From the NCBI RefSeq assembly GCF_014199525.1, contig NZ_JACHNU010000001.1:186001-250000 (forward strand): a DNA stretch of 64,000 bases, in the 5' to 3' direction. The stretch is from Conexibacter arvalis. GTDB lineage: Bacteria > Actinomycetota > Thermoleophilia > Solirubrobacterales > Solirubrobacteraceae. A program made the translations under genes and the position numbers. The notes under the pieces are model-generated. The model was not told the origin of the DNA and searched no databases. It saw only the letters and a list, made by a program, of their open reading frames with translations. Positions 26,119 through 35,438 of the stretch are shown piece after piece. The number at the start of each line of letters is the position of its first letter. The first letter of the stretch is position 1.

Positions 26119-26906
26119 GCGCCGCCTTCGCGCCGCTCCTGGATCGGCTGGCGCGGCGCCTGTCGCCGGATGCGCCGGCGGTCGCCGACGCCCCGGAGCG
26201 GTGGGCGTACGCGCTGCGCGACGCGGTCGACGCGGTCGCGCCCGACTGGATCGTCACCCATCGCGACGACGCGCTCGAGGCCGGCGCGATCGCCGCGCAG
26301 CTCGCGGCGGGGGCCGACCCGATGGACCTCGACCCCGCGGCCGTCCCCGCGGTCGCGGCGACGCTCGACTGCGCGGGCACGCTCGCGTCGCTCTACCCCG
26401 ACCGCGTCGTCGCCGCGTCGCTGACCGGCCCGGTGCGGCTGCGCGACGCGGTCGCGGAGGCGCTCGGCGACGACGGCGCGGCGCTCGACCGCGACGACCT
26501 GCTCGCCGACTGCGGCGACGCGCTGGCGCGGCTGGCGGCCGCGTACGCGGAGCGCGGCGTCACGCGGATCGTCGTCTGGGAGGGCGAGCCGTCGCCCGCG
26601 GCGGCGCCCGCCCCCGCGGCGGCCCACGAGCCGCTGCTGCGCCGCCTGGAGCTGCTGGGCGTCGAAGCGGTGCTGTGCGGCGGCAGCGACCTCGCGCCGG
26701 CCCGCTATGCCGGCCACGCGTGCGCGGGCGGCGGCAGCGGCGCGGCGCTGCTGGACCCGTGCGCCTTCGAGCCGGCGCGCGCTGCCCGCGCAGGCGACGC
26801 GCTCGCCGCGGCCGCGTCCGCCGCCGGTCCCGCCGGCGTCGTGCTCTCCGACGGGCCGCTCAGCCCCGACACCGACCTCGCCGCGCTGCGGGCCGCGCGC
26901 GCCTGA
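26115..26906 (+). CDS. fifth gene of the ketone carboxylase operon; possible accessory subunit
   Basis: The 263-residue protein begins at a GTG overlapping the previous stop (GTGA). It is Ala- and Asp-rich, with LDRLARRLSPDAPAVADAP at the start, APDWIVTHRDDALEAGAI near residue 45 and DCAGTLASLYPDR near 90. It ends with a LSPDTDLAALRAARA tail. I recognise no firm domain, although the alternating strand/helix pattern resembles a TIM barrel such as a decarboxylase-like fold. By place and size it could be the equivalent of the fifth (Apc5-like) subunit of acetophenone carboxylase, which is reported to be needed for activity. That assignment rests on context only. Confidence 0.6.
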   Translation: MSAAFAPLLDRLARRLSPDAPAVADAPERWAYALRDAVDAVAPDWIVTHRDDALEAGAIAAQLAAGADPMDLDPAAVPAVAATLDCAGTLASLYPDRVVAASLTGPVRLRDAVAEALGDDGAALDRDDLLADCGDALARLAAAYAERGVTRIVVWEGEPSPAAAPAPAAAHEPLLRRLELLGVEAVLCGGSDLAPARYAGHACAGGGSGAALLDPCAFEPARAARAGDALAAAASAAGPAGVVLSDGPLSPDTDLAALRAARA

Positions 26907-26955
26907 CGCAGCCGGCGCGCCGCGGGCCCGCGCTCGCCTCCGCCGGACGGCGCGC

Positions 26956-28827
26956 TCAGGCGGAGGTGCTCGGCTGGGGCGCCGCGGTCGCGGAGATCCT
27001 CAGCGCCTCGACGAGGTCGCGGTAGAGCGCGTCGTCGGCGAGCAGCTCGTCGTGGGTGCCGCGGGCGCGGACGCGGCCCGCTTCGAGCACGACGATCTGG
27101 TCGGCGTCGACGACGGTCGAGAGCCGGTGGGCGATCGTGAGGACGGCGCCGTCGCGCGCGCGGGCGCGCAGGCAGCGGTGGATCGCCGACTCGGTCAGCG
27201 CGTCGACCTGGGCGGTCGCCTCGTCGAGCAGCAGCAGCGCGGGCGTGCGCAGGATCGCGCGCGCGAGCGCGATCCGCTGGCGCTGGCCGCCGGAGACCGA
27301 CGTCGCCGACAGCTGCGTGTCGAGGCCGTCGGGCAGGTCGGCCAGCAGCCCGTCGAGCTGGACCTCCTCCAGCACAGCGCGCAGCTCTGCGTCGGTGGCG
27401 TCGGGATGGGTGAAGAGGAGGTTCTCGCGGATCGTGCCGGGGACGACCGGCGACTCCTGCTCGACGTAGGCGATCCGCTCGCGCACCTCGGCGTGGGTCA
27501 GGCGCGCGTAGGGGCGGCCGGAGAGCGCGATCTCGCCGGCCTGCGGCTCCAGGAAGCGGAGGATCAGCGACATCAGCGTCGTCTTGCCGGCGCCCGAGGG
27601 GCCGACGATCGCGACGTGGCCGCGTCGCGGCACGACGAGGTCGACGCCGTCGACCGCCGGGTCGAGCTCGGGGCCGTAGGCGGCGGTCACGCCGCGCAGC
27701 TCGAGCATCGGCGGCGCGCCGTCGCCGGCGGCGGACATGGCTGCGGCGGGCGCTACAGCGGCGGGTGCGGCAGCCGCGGGCGTGGCCGGGCCGACGGGCA
27801 CGGCTGCGGCGGGCGCGATCGCCGGCGCCTGCCGCGCGCCCGGCGCCGGGTCGCCCTCCTCCGGCTCCAGCCGCTCCGTCTCGCGGATCCGCGCCGCCGC
27901 CGCGAAGCCGGCCTGCAGCGAGGTGACGTTCTGCGTCAGCTCCATGATCGGCCCCATCAGCCCGAAGGCGTAGAGCAGGAAGGCGATCAGCGTCGAGACC
28001 TCCATCGCGCCGTCGCTGACGCGCCAGGCGCCGAGGCCGAGGATCGTGATGATCGCGACCTGCAGCCCGGTGAAGGCGATCGTCCACGCGAGCGCCTCGC
28101 GGCGGACGGCCCTGATGCTGTGGGCGGCCGCCTCGTCGGCGTCGGTCCCGATCCGCGCGCCGATCCGCGTCTCGGCGCGGCTGGCCTTGACGGTGCGGAT
28201 CGCGCGCAGCGTCCCCTCCAGCGTCCCGCCGAGGCGGCCGACGTGCTCCTGCGCTCTCTCCTGCGCTCTCGCGATCGCCGGCATCAGGCCGAGGAACAGC
28301 GCGGTGACGATCGCGAGCGCGAGCACGGTCGTGCCGAGCAGGACGAGGTCGAGCACGCCCATCAGGACGAGGCTGCCGACGAGCATCACGCTCCCGTTAA
28401 CGAGGCCGATCACGCTCGAGGAGGCCGCCTCGCGCAGCAGCACGGTGTCGGAGGTGACGCGGGTGACCAGCTCCCCGGCCGGGCGCCCGGTGATCGCGGC
28501 GATGCGGGCGCGCAGGTAGCGGCCGACCATCGAGCGGCGGGCGTCGAGGACGATCCGCTCGCCGACCGTGCCGAGCAGCGTCCACTGGAAGTACCACGTC
28601 ACGGCGCCGGCGAGCGTCAGTGCGGACAGCACCAGCACCGGGGCGAGCAGCGACTCCGACGTCGCCAGCGAGTCGAGGATCCACTTCGTGATCAGCGGGC
28701 TGGCGAGGCCGGCGGCGGAGCCGGCGATCGCGAGCGCCAGGCCGCCGGCGAGCGCCGCCTTGTGCGGGCGGGCGAAGCCCCAGAGGATCGCGAGGCGCGG
28801 GAAGCGGGACGGCCGTGGATCACTCAC
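26956..28827 (-). CDS. ABC exporter, membrane and ATPase domains fused
   Basis: The 623-residue protein is a half-transporter of the ABCB/multidrug type. Six membrane segments lie in residues 25-320. An Ala/Pro-rich linker of about 45 residues (about 350-395) is unusually long. The NBD has Walker A VGPSGAGKTTLMS (about 430), Q-loop YVEQESPVVPG, signature SVSGGQRQRIALARAI (about 525), Walker B LLLLDEAT and H-loop IAHRLS. It probably works as a homodimer that exports lipids, drugs or peptides. Start GTG 28827 is chosen since upstream codons run into the divergent TetR gene. A TetR gene lies 57 bp away with a palindrome between, implying repression. Confidence 0.88.
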   Translation of the reverse strand: MSDPRPSRFPRLAILWGFARPHKAALAGGLALAIAGSAAGLASPLITKWILDSLATSESLLAPVLVLSALTLAGAVTWYFQWTLLGTVGERIVLDARRSMVGRYLRARIAAITGRPAGELVTRVTSDTVLLREAASSSVIGLVNGSVMLVGSLVLMGVLDLVLLGTTVLALAIVTALFLGLMPAIARAQERAQEHVGRLGGTLEGTLRAIRTVKASRAETRIGARIGTDADEAAAHSIRAVRREALAWTIAFTGLQVAIITILGLGAWRVSDGAMEVSTLIAFLLYAFGLMGPIMELTQNVTSLQAGFAAAARIRETERLEPEEGDPAPGARQAPAIAPAAAVPVGPATPAAAAPAAVAPAAAMSAAGDGAPPMLELRGVTAAYGPELDPAVDGVDLVVPRRGHVAIVGPSGAGKTTLMSLILRFLEPQAGEIALSGRPYARLTHAEVRERIAYVEQESPVVPGTIRENLLFTHPDATDAELRAVLEEVQLDGLLADLPDGLDTQLSATSVSGGQRQRIALARAILRTPALLLLDEATAQVDALTESAIHRCLRARARDGAVLTIAHRLSTVVDADQIVVLEAGRVRARGTHDELLADDALYRDLVEALRISATAAPQPSTSA

Positions 28828-28839
28828 GTCTGAAAATGT

Positions 28840-28851
28840 AACACGGGTGTT
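28840..28851. promoter_or_regulatory. candidate TetR operator between exporter and regulator
   Basis: AACACGGGTGTT has perfect 5-bp arms (AACAC/GTGTT). It lies in the 57-bp gap between the divergent exporter (start 28827) and TetR gene (start 28885), which is A+T-rich for this genome. On the minus strand TACATT, just downstream of it, is a possible -10, so binding here would block both genes. Confidence 0.5.
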
Positions 28852-28884
28852 TCGAAATAGAGGATCCGAGTATCGTTCTGCCCG

Positions 28885-29448
28885 ATGAGCACGAGCGAGA
28901 CAGGAGTCCGCGCCCGCACCCGCCAGGCGATCGTCGCCGCGGCGATCGACGTGCTCGCGGCCGACGGCGGCGCCTCGCTCGCCGACGTGGCGAGCGCCGC
29001 CGGCGTCAGCCGCACGACCGTCCACCGCTACTTCCCCGAGCGCTCCGACCTGCTGGCCGCCGTCGTCGAGGAGGCGATGGCGCGCGTCGAGACGGCGACC
29101 GAGCGCGCCCGCCTCGCCGAGGGCCCCGCCCCCGCCGCGCTCGAGCGCGCCTGCCGCGAGTACTTCGAGCTCGGCAGCGCGCTCACGCTCCTCTTCGGCG
29201 GCTCGATCGAGATCGCGGACGCGGACTGGGAGCGCTGCGCGACCAGCCCGGAGGACGACATCGGCGCGGTCGTCGCCCGCGGCCACGCCGACGGCACGAT
29301 CGACCCCGAGCTCACCGGCGCGTGGGTCGAGAACCTCGTGTGGGCGCTGCTCTACAGCGCCTGGTCCCACCAGCGCGAGCACGACGTCCCGCGCCAGACC
29401 AGCCTCGACCTCTGCCTCCGCAGCCTCCGCAAGGCGATCGCCGCCTGA
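28885..29448 (+). CDS. TetR-family repressor
   Basis: The 187-residue protein has an N-terminal TetR helix-turn-helix: RTRQAIVAAAIDVLAADGG, then SLADVASAAGVSRTTVHRYF (about residues 32-51) and PERSDLLAAVVEEA. The C-terminal ligand domain (about 60-187) is not assignable. The ATG at 28885 has no obvious ribosome site within 12 bases, so the transcript may be nearly leaderless. It diverges from the ABC exporter, with a 12-bp palindrome between, and converges on an MFS gene. It is likely to repress the exporter and itself, with release by an exported compound. Confidence 0.85.
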   Translation: MSTSETGVRARTRQAIVAAAIDVLAADGGASLADVASAAGVSRTTVHRYFPERSDLLAAVVEEAMARVETATERARLAEGPAPAALERACREYFELGSALTLLFGGSIEIADADWERCATSPEDDIGAVVARGHADGTIDPELTGAWVENLVWALLYSAWSHQREHDVPRQTSLDLCLRSLRKAIAA

Positions 29449-29482
29449 CGGCGCGGGCGGCGTCGCCCCGCATGCCTGCCTG

Positions 29483-31024
29483 CTACCGCCCGATCGGCGG
29501 CACCTGCCGGAGCGTGGCGAGCACCAGCAGGGCGATCGCGACCGCGGCGACGGCGCTGAGCGCGGTGACGGCGTTCATCCCGGCGAGGAAGGCGTCGCGG
29601 CCGGCGGCGAGCAGCTCGGCGCCGACCGTCGCGGGCAGCTCCTCGGCGACCGCGAACGCGGCGGCGAAGCTGTCGCCCGCGCTCGCGGCCGCGTCGGACG
29701 GGACGCCGGCGGGCATCGCCTCCTCGATCCGGGCGCTGTAGATCGCGGTGCCGACGCTGCCGCCGACGGCGATCCCGCCGGCGGCGCCGAGCTCGTTGCC
29801 GGTCTCCGAGATCGCCGACGCCGACCCGGCCTCGTCGGCCGGCGCCGAGCCGACGATCATGTCGGTGCCGAGCGCGCCGAGCGGGTTGAGCCCGACGACG
29901 ACGAGCACGCCGCCGACGATCAGCAGCGCCAGCCCCGACCCGGCGTCGAGCAGGCTCAGCGCCGCGAACGCGCACGCAGCGACGGCCATCCCCGCGGCGA
30001 TCACCGACGCGGGCCGGAAGCGGCGCGCGAGCAGCGGGGCGGCGAGCGAGGCGACGACGGTCGCCGCGCCGAGCGGCAGGAACCACAGCCCGGCCTCCCC
30101 CGGCGACAGTCCCGCGATCAACTGCAGGTGCTGGGTGAAGTAGAAGGTGAACGAGTACATCAGCGGCATGCTCAGCATCAGCGCCAGCAGCGCGGCGGTG
30201 AAGCGGCGCCGCGCGAACAGCCGCAGGTCGAGCAGCGGGTCGGCGAGCGTCCGCTGGCGCCGCGCGAACAGGAGGCCGACGGCGACGCCGAGCGCGACCG
30301 CCAGCAGCGCGCCGGCACCGGGGCCGTCCTTGGCGATCTCCTTGACGCCGTGGACGAACGGCAGGATCGCGCCGAGCGACAGCGCGACGCTGGCCGGGTC
30401 GAGCCGTCCGGGCCGCGGGCTGCGGTGCTCGGGCAGCAGCAGCGGCGCGGTCGCGAGCAGGAGCGCCATCACCGGCAGCGCGAGCAGGAAGACCGAGCCC
30501 CACCAGAACCGCTCCAGCAGCAGACCGCCGATCGCCGGGCCGGTGATCCCGCCGATCGAGAAGGCGATCAGCCAGACGCCGATCGCCAGCGACCGCTGCT
30601 TGGGGTCGCCGAACATGCTGCGCAGCAGCGAGAGCGTCGACGGCATCAGCGTCGCGCCGGCGACGCCGAGGAGCGCGCGCGAGGCGATCAGCATCTCGGG
30701 GCTGACCGACCAGGCGGCGAGCGCCGAGGCGGCGCCGAAGGCGGCCGCGCCGATCATCAGCAGCCGGCGCCGGCCGATGCGGTCGCCGAGCGTGCCCATC
30801 GTGATCAGCAGGCCGGCGACCATGAAGCCGTAGACGTCGGTGATCCACAGCAGCTCGGTGTTGCTGGCGCCGAGGTCGGCGCCGAGATGGGGCACCGCCA
30901 TGTAGAGCACCGTGAGGTCGAGGCCGAGCACGACCGTCGGGAGCACGAGCACGATCAGTCCCAGCCACTCCCTCAGCCCGGCGCGGGCGGGAGCGGCGTC
31001 AGCGTCGTCGGTCGTGGTCGCCAT
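29483..31024 (-). CDS. MFS exporter, DHA2 (14-TM) family
   Basis: The 513-residue protein has about 14 hydrophobic segments and DHA2-type motifs: LDLTVLYMAVPHLGADLGAS in TM1, the MGTLGDRIGRRRLLM loop (motif A) near residue 80, ASRALLGVAGATLMPSTLSL in TM4 and GITGPAIGGLLLERFWW (motif C) near 160. Relatives such as SmvA/QacA export drugs and cationic dyes using the proton gradient. The start at 31024 diverges from a TetR gene 129 bp away, whose palindromic operator candidate lies between. Confidence 0.88.
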   Translation of the reverse strand: MATTTDDADAAPARAGLREWLGLIVLVLPTVVLGLDLTVLYMAVPHLGADLGASNTELLWITDVYGFMVAGLLITMGTLGDRIGRRRLLMIGAAAFGAASALAAWSVSPEMLIASRALLGVAGATLMPSTLSLLRSMFGDPKQRSLAIGVWLIAFSIGGITGPAIGGLLLERFWWGSVFLLALPVMALLLATAPLLLPEHRSPRPGRLDPASVALSLGAILPFVHGVKEIAKDGPGAGALLAVALGVAVGLLFARRQRTLADPLLDLRLFARRRFTAALLALMLSMPLMYSFTFYFTQHLQLIAGLSPGEAGLWFLPLGAATVVASLAAPLLARRFRPASVIAAGMAVAACAFAALSLLDAGSGLALLIVGGVLVVVGLNPLGALGTDMIVGSAPADEAGSASAISETGNELGAAGGIAVGGSVGTAIYSARIEEAMPAGVPSDAAASAGDSFAAAFAVAEELPATVGAELLAAGRDAFLAGMNAVTALSAVAAVAIALLVLATLRQVPPIGR

Positions 31025-31082
31025 CGGTCCTCCTCGGTCGTTCGCGGCCGCCGCCCGACGGCGACCGCGTTGGTTTCAATCC

Positions 31083-31097
31083 GTTCCGATACGGAAC
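31083..31097. promoter_or_regulatory. candidate TetR operator and promoter of the MFS/TetR pair
   Basis: GTTCCG-ATA-CGGAAC is a perfect 6-bp-arm palindrome. A partial copy, GTTCCGTTCCGGTCCG, follows at 31112-31127. Between them, AGTCAA (31101-31106) reads as TTGACT, a good -35, on the MFS strand. The 129-bp divergent gap is A+T-rich compared with its surroundings. Repressor binding here would stop both the MFS gene and the regulator. Confidence 0.55.
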
Positions 31098-31153
31098 AGA
31101 AGTCAATCACAGTTCCGTTCCGGTCCGCAACGAAACTTCGCTACGATGGCCGC

Positions 31154-31822
31154 GTGCCGACCGCTCGCGACAGCCGCGCCGCGATCGAGCGCGTGGGGCG
31201 CCCGCGCGACCCGGCGATCGACGCCGCCGTGCTGGAGGCGACCCTCGCCGCGCTCGCCGACGACGGCTACGGCGGCCTGCGGATGGAGGACGTCGCGCGG
31301 CGGGCCGGCACGACGAAGCCGGCGATCCGCCGCCGCTGGCCGGGCCGCCAGCAGCTCGTGCTCGCCGCGCTCGCCTCACGGCTCGGCACGCTCGCGGCGC
31401 CAGACACCGGCTGCACGCTCTGCGACCTCGACGAGAGCCTGAAGCTGTTCGCGGCCGCCTTCCGCCGGATGCCGCCCGGCGTGCTCGCGCCGCTGTTCGC
31501 CGACTGCGCCGCCGACCGCGCGCTGCGCGACGCCTTCATGGAGACGCTGTTCGAGCCGCCCCGGGCCGCCGTCGCGCAGACGCTCGAGCGCGCGTACGAG
31601 CGCGGCGACCTGCGCGAGGCGGCCGACCGCGACCTCGTCGTCGACCTGATCGCCTCGTTCGTCCACTACCGCGTCCTGTTCGGCCACGCCCCGATCGACG
31701 ACCAGCAGACCGAGCGCACCGTCGAGACGCTGCTCCAGGGCCTCGCCGCCGACTACGACCGCCTGCTCGCGCACAGCCGCGCGAGCGACGCCGGCTCGGC
31801 GATGCACCACCTCCACGCCTGA
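31154..31822 (+). CDS. TetR-family repressor
   Basis: The 222-residue protein has a TetR helix-turn-helix: AAVLEATLAALADDGYGGL, then RMEDVARRAGTTKPAIRRRW (about residues 37-56) and PGRQQLVLAAL. The C-terminal part resembles the TetR_C_16-like group (RMPPGVLAPLFADCAAD, FEPPRAAVAQTLERA). The start is GTG 31154; the ATG at 31146 is out of frame and no strong ribosome site is seen. It diverges from the DHA2 exporter across the GTTCCG palindrome and is its likely repressor. Confidence 0.85.
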   Translation: MPTARDSRAAIERVGRPRDPAIDAAVLEATLAALADDGYGGLRMEDVARRAGTTKPAIRRRWPGRQQLVLAALASRLGTLAAPDTGCTLCDLDESLKLFAAAFRRMPPGVLAPLFADCAADRALRDAFMETLFEPPRAAVAQTLERAYERGDLREAADRDLVVDLIASFVHYRVLFGHAPIDDQQTERTVETLLQGLAADYDRLLAHSRASDAGSAMHHLHA

Positions 31823-31903
31823 GCGGCGAGCGGCGACGGGGCCGCGGTCACCCCGTGGCGCCCGCGGGAGGACGCGCCGCAGCGCCGGGTCGCCGCAGAG
31901 CGG

Positions 31904-32721
<818 letters not shown>

Positions 32722-32725
<4 letters not shown>

Positions 32726-33483
32726 CGCGCCGCCATCCGGATCGATCCGTCGAGGCGGATCGTCTCGCCGTTGAGCATCGGGTTGGCGACGATCGCCTCG
32801 ACGAGCGCCGCGAACTCCTGCGGACGGCCGAGCCGGCTCGGATGCGGCACCTGCGCGCTGAGCGAGCGGATCGCCTCGTCGGAGAGCGTCGCGAACAGCG
32901 GCGTCTCGAACAGGCCGGGCGCGACCGTCACGACCCGGATCAGGTGCTCGGCCATCTCCCGCGCGATCGGCAGCGTCATCCCGGCGACGCCGCTCTTGGA
33001 GGCCGAGTAGGCGGCCTGGCCGACCTGGCCGTCGAAGGCCGCGACCGACGCGGTGTTGACGATCACGCCGCGCTCCTCGCCCAGCGGGGCGGTCGCGATC
33101 ATCGCCGGCGCCGCCAGCCGGATCACGTTGAACGTCCCGATCAGGTTGATCTCGACGACGCGGCGGAACTCCTCCAGCGGCATCGGCCCGCGCTTGGAGA
33201 CGACCCGTCTCGGCGGCCCGATGCCGGCGCAGTTGACGACCGCGCGCAGCGGGCCGAGCCCGGTCGCGGTCTCGACCGCCGCGGCGACCTGCGCCTCGTC
33301 GGTCACGTCGGCGGCCGCGAAGGCGACGCGCTCCCCGAGTCGCTCGGCGACCGCGGCGCCGTCCGAGGACGGGAGGTCGACGATCGTCACGCTCGCGCCC
33401 GCGGCGACGAGCCGCTCCACCGTCGCCAGCCCGAGGCCGGAGGCGCCGCCCGTCACGAGCGCGCCGTTGTCTGCGATCTGCAC
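32722..33483 (-). CDS. SDR-family 3-hydroxyacyl-CoA dehydrogenase (type II/HSD10-like)
   Basis: The 253-residue protein has TGGASGLG near residue 11, an Asp in VTIVDLPSSDG that favours NAD, NCAGIGPPRRVV near 86, NTASVAAFDGQVGQAAYSASKSG with the catalytic Ser, Tyr and Lys, and ETIRLDGSIRMAAR at the end. The pattern, including a GPMPLEEFRRVVEINLIGTFNV helix, matches type II 3-hydroxyacyl-CoA dehydrogenases. GTG 33483 follows AGGAGAG. It lies between the thiolase (27 bp) and the hydratase (4-bp overlap), so hydratase, dehydrogenase and thiolase make one beta-oxidation set. Confidence 0.87.
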
Positions 33484-33510
33484 TGCTCTCCTGCCTTCTC
33501 TCGTGTCTCT

Positions 33511-34686
33511 CTAGATGCGCTCGACGATCGTGGCGTTCGCCATCCCGCCGCCTTCGCACATCGTCTGCAGCCCGTAGCGGGCGCCGGTCGCCTCCAAGTG
33601 GCCGACGAGCGTCGCCAGCAGCCGCGTCCCGGAAGCGCCCAGCGGATGGCCGAGCGCGATCGCGCCGCCGCGCGGGTTGACGCGCGCGAGGTCGGCGCCG
33701 GTCTCGCGCTGCCACATCAGGGGCACGGGCGCGAACGCCTCGTTGACCTCGAAGGCGTCGATCTCGCCGATCCCGAGGCCGGCGCGCGCGAGCGCCCGCT
33801 CGGTCGCGGGCACGACGCCGGTCAGCATCAGGAACGGGTCGCTGCCGACGACGGAGAAGGCGCGCACCCGCGCCCGCATCCGCAGGCCGAGCTCGCGCGC
33901 CTTCCGCTCGCTCACGATCAGCGCCGCCGACGCGCCGTCGGTCAGCGGCGACGAGTTGCCCGGCGTGATCCGCCACGCCGCCTCGGGGAAGCGGGCCGCG
34001 GCCTCGTCGGTGCGGAAGGCCGGCCGCAGCGCCGCCAGGCCCTCTGCGGTCGTCCCGGCGCGGACGGTCTCGTCGACGGTGAATGCGCGCCCGTCGAGCG
34101 CGACCGGGACCAGCTCGCCGTCGAAGCCGCCGGCCGCAGCGGTCGCCGCCGCGAGCTCGTGTGAGCGCGCCGAGAACTCGTCCAGCTCGCCCCGCTCCAG
34201 CCCCCAGCGCGCCGCGATCAGCTCGGCGGAGATGCCCTGCTGCACGAGGCCCTTGGGATAGCGCGCCGCCAACGGCGCCTGCGGCTCCGCCCCCTGCGCG
34301 TTGGAGAACATCGGCACCCGGCTCATCGACTCGACGCCGCATGCGATCGCGACGTCGTAGGCGCCGGCCATCACGCCCTGCGCGGCGAAGTGGACCGCCT
34401 GCTGGCTGGAGCCGCACTGGCGGTCGATCGTCGTCGCCGGGACCGACTCCGGGAAGCCGGCCGCCAGCAGCGCCGTGCGGCCGACGTTGAGCGCCTGCTC
34501 GCCGCTCTGCGACACGCAGCCGGCGATCACGTCGTCGACGAGCGCGGGGTCGACTCCCGTCCGTTCCACCAGCGCGGCGAGCACGGTCGCAAGCAGCGTC
34601 GCCGGATGAGTCTCCGACAGCGCCCCGCCGGGCTTCCCCTTTCCGGACGGCGTGCGGACGACGTCCACGATCACGGCAGCGTTCAC
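33511..34686 (-). CDS. acetyl-CoA acyltransferase (thiolase, FadA type)
   Basis: The 391-residue thiolase has all catalytic landmarks: the nucleophile in TIDRQCGSSQQAVHFA (about Cys 88), NEAFAPVPLMWQRETG, GGAIALGHPLGASGTRL with the catalytic His near 348, and the second Cys in LQTMCEGGGMANA near 378. The start opens with AAVIVDVVRTPSGKGKPGG. It should release acetyl-CoA or propionyl-CoA from 3-ketoacyl-CoA. GTG 34686 follows AGGAGGA, and its start overlaps the LivG-like gene by 4 bp, so the transporter and beta-oxidation genes are on one transcript. Confidence 0.9.
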   Translation of the reverse strand: MNAAVIVDVVRTPSGKGKPGGALSETHPATLLATVLAALVERTGVDPALVDDVIAGCVSQSGEQALNVGRTALLAAGFPESVPATTIDRQCGSSQQAVHFAAQGVMAGAYDVAIACGVESMSRVPMFSNAQGAEPQAPLAARYPKGLVQQGISAELIAARWGLERGELDEFSARSHELAAATAAAGGFDGELVPVALDGRAFTVDETVRAGTTAEGLAALRPAFRTDEAAARFPEAAWRITPGNSSPLTDGASAALIVSERKARELGLRMRARVRAFSVVGSDPFLMLTGVVPATERALARAGLGIGEIDAFEVNEAFAPVPLMWQRETGADLARVNPRGGAIALGHPLGASGTRLLATLVGHLEATGARYGLQTMCEGGGMANATIVERI

Positions 34687-35438
34687 TGATCCTCCTGTGC
34701 GGTTCCGAGATATGCCTCTCTGACGGCCGGCTGGTCGAGCACCGACGGCGGGCCGTCGGCGAGCTTGACGCCGTAATCGAGCACCACCACGCGCGCGCAG
34801 AGCCTGCGCACCCAGTCGACGTCGTGCTCGACCATCAGCACCGCGACGCCGGAGGCCGGCAGGCCGGCGAGCAGCTCCGCCATCGCCCCGCGCTCCGCGC
34901 TCGAGAGGCCGGAGAGCGGCTCGTCGAGCAGCAGCAGCCGCGGTCTCATCAGCAGCGCGCGGGCGAGGTCGACGCGGCGGCGGACGCCGAACGGCAGGTC
35001 CGCGACCGGGTGGTGGCGCAGGTCGGCGAGGCCGACGTCCGCGAGCGCCTGCTCGGCCAGCTCGCGCACCTGCGCGCGCCGCCGCGGCGCGAGCCAGCCG
35101 AGCCACGGCGCCCACGCGAAGCCGCCGAGCAGCACGTTGTCCAGGCAGGTGAGGCCGTCGAGCAGCTGCGCCTGCTGGAAGGTGCGGCCGATGCCGCGCG
35201 CCGCACGACGGTGCGACGGCAGCGGCAGCACGTCGCGGCCGTCGTGCACGACCTCCCCGGCGCTCGCGCGCACGAGGCCCGAAATCGCGTTGATGAGCGT
35301 CGTCTTGCCGGCCCCGTTGGGGCCGACGAGGCCGACGAAGCCCTCCGGCGGCACCTCCAGACCGACGTCGGCGAGCACCGGCGCGCCGCCGAACGAGACG
35401 GTCACGCCGGAGACGCGCAGCAGCACGTCGTCGGTCAT
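34683..35438 (-). CDS. branched-chain-type ABC transporter ATP-binding protein (LivG-like)
   Basis: The 251-residue ATPase has Walker A GPNGAGKTTLIN near residue 41, GIGRTFQQAQLLDGLT near 90, Walker B RLLLLDEPLSGLS near 165 and H-loop VLMVEHDVDWV. The signature is altered to LPFGVRRRVDLARAL (LivG usually LSYGQQRR). The C-terminal DYGVKLADGPPSVLDQPAVREAYLG is typical of LivG. It overlaps both neighbours by 4 bp. It pairs with the LivM-LivF fusion to power uptake of an organic acid or similar substrate, in the cytosol on the membrane face. Confidence 0.9.
   Translation of the reverse strand: MTDDVLLRVSGVTVSFGGAPVLADVGLEVPPEGFVGLVGPNGAGKTTLINAISGLVRASAGEVVHDGRDVLPLPSHRRAARGIGRTFQQAQLLDGLTCLDNVLLGGFAWAPWLGWLAPRRRAQVRELAEQALADVGLADLRHHPVADLPFGVRRRVDLARALLMRPRLLLLDEPLSGLSSAERGAMAELLAGLPASGVAVLMVEHDVDWVRRLCARVVVLDYGVKLADGPPSVLDQPAVREAYLGTAQEDQ

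Noticed and set aside
26907-26955. CGCGGGCCCGCG palindrome between convergent genes as a terminator
   Set aside because: Short, with no loop or T-run; such G+C palindromes are common by chance in this base composition.
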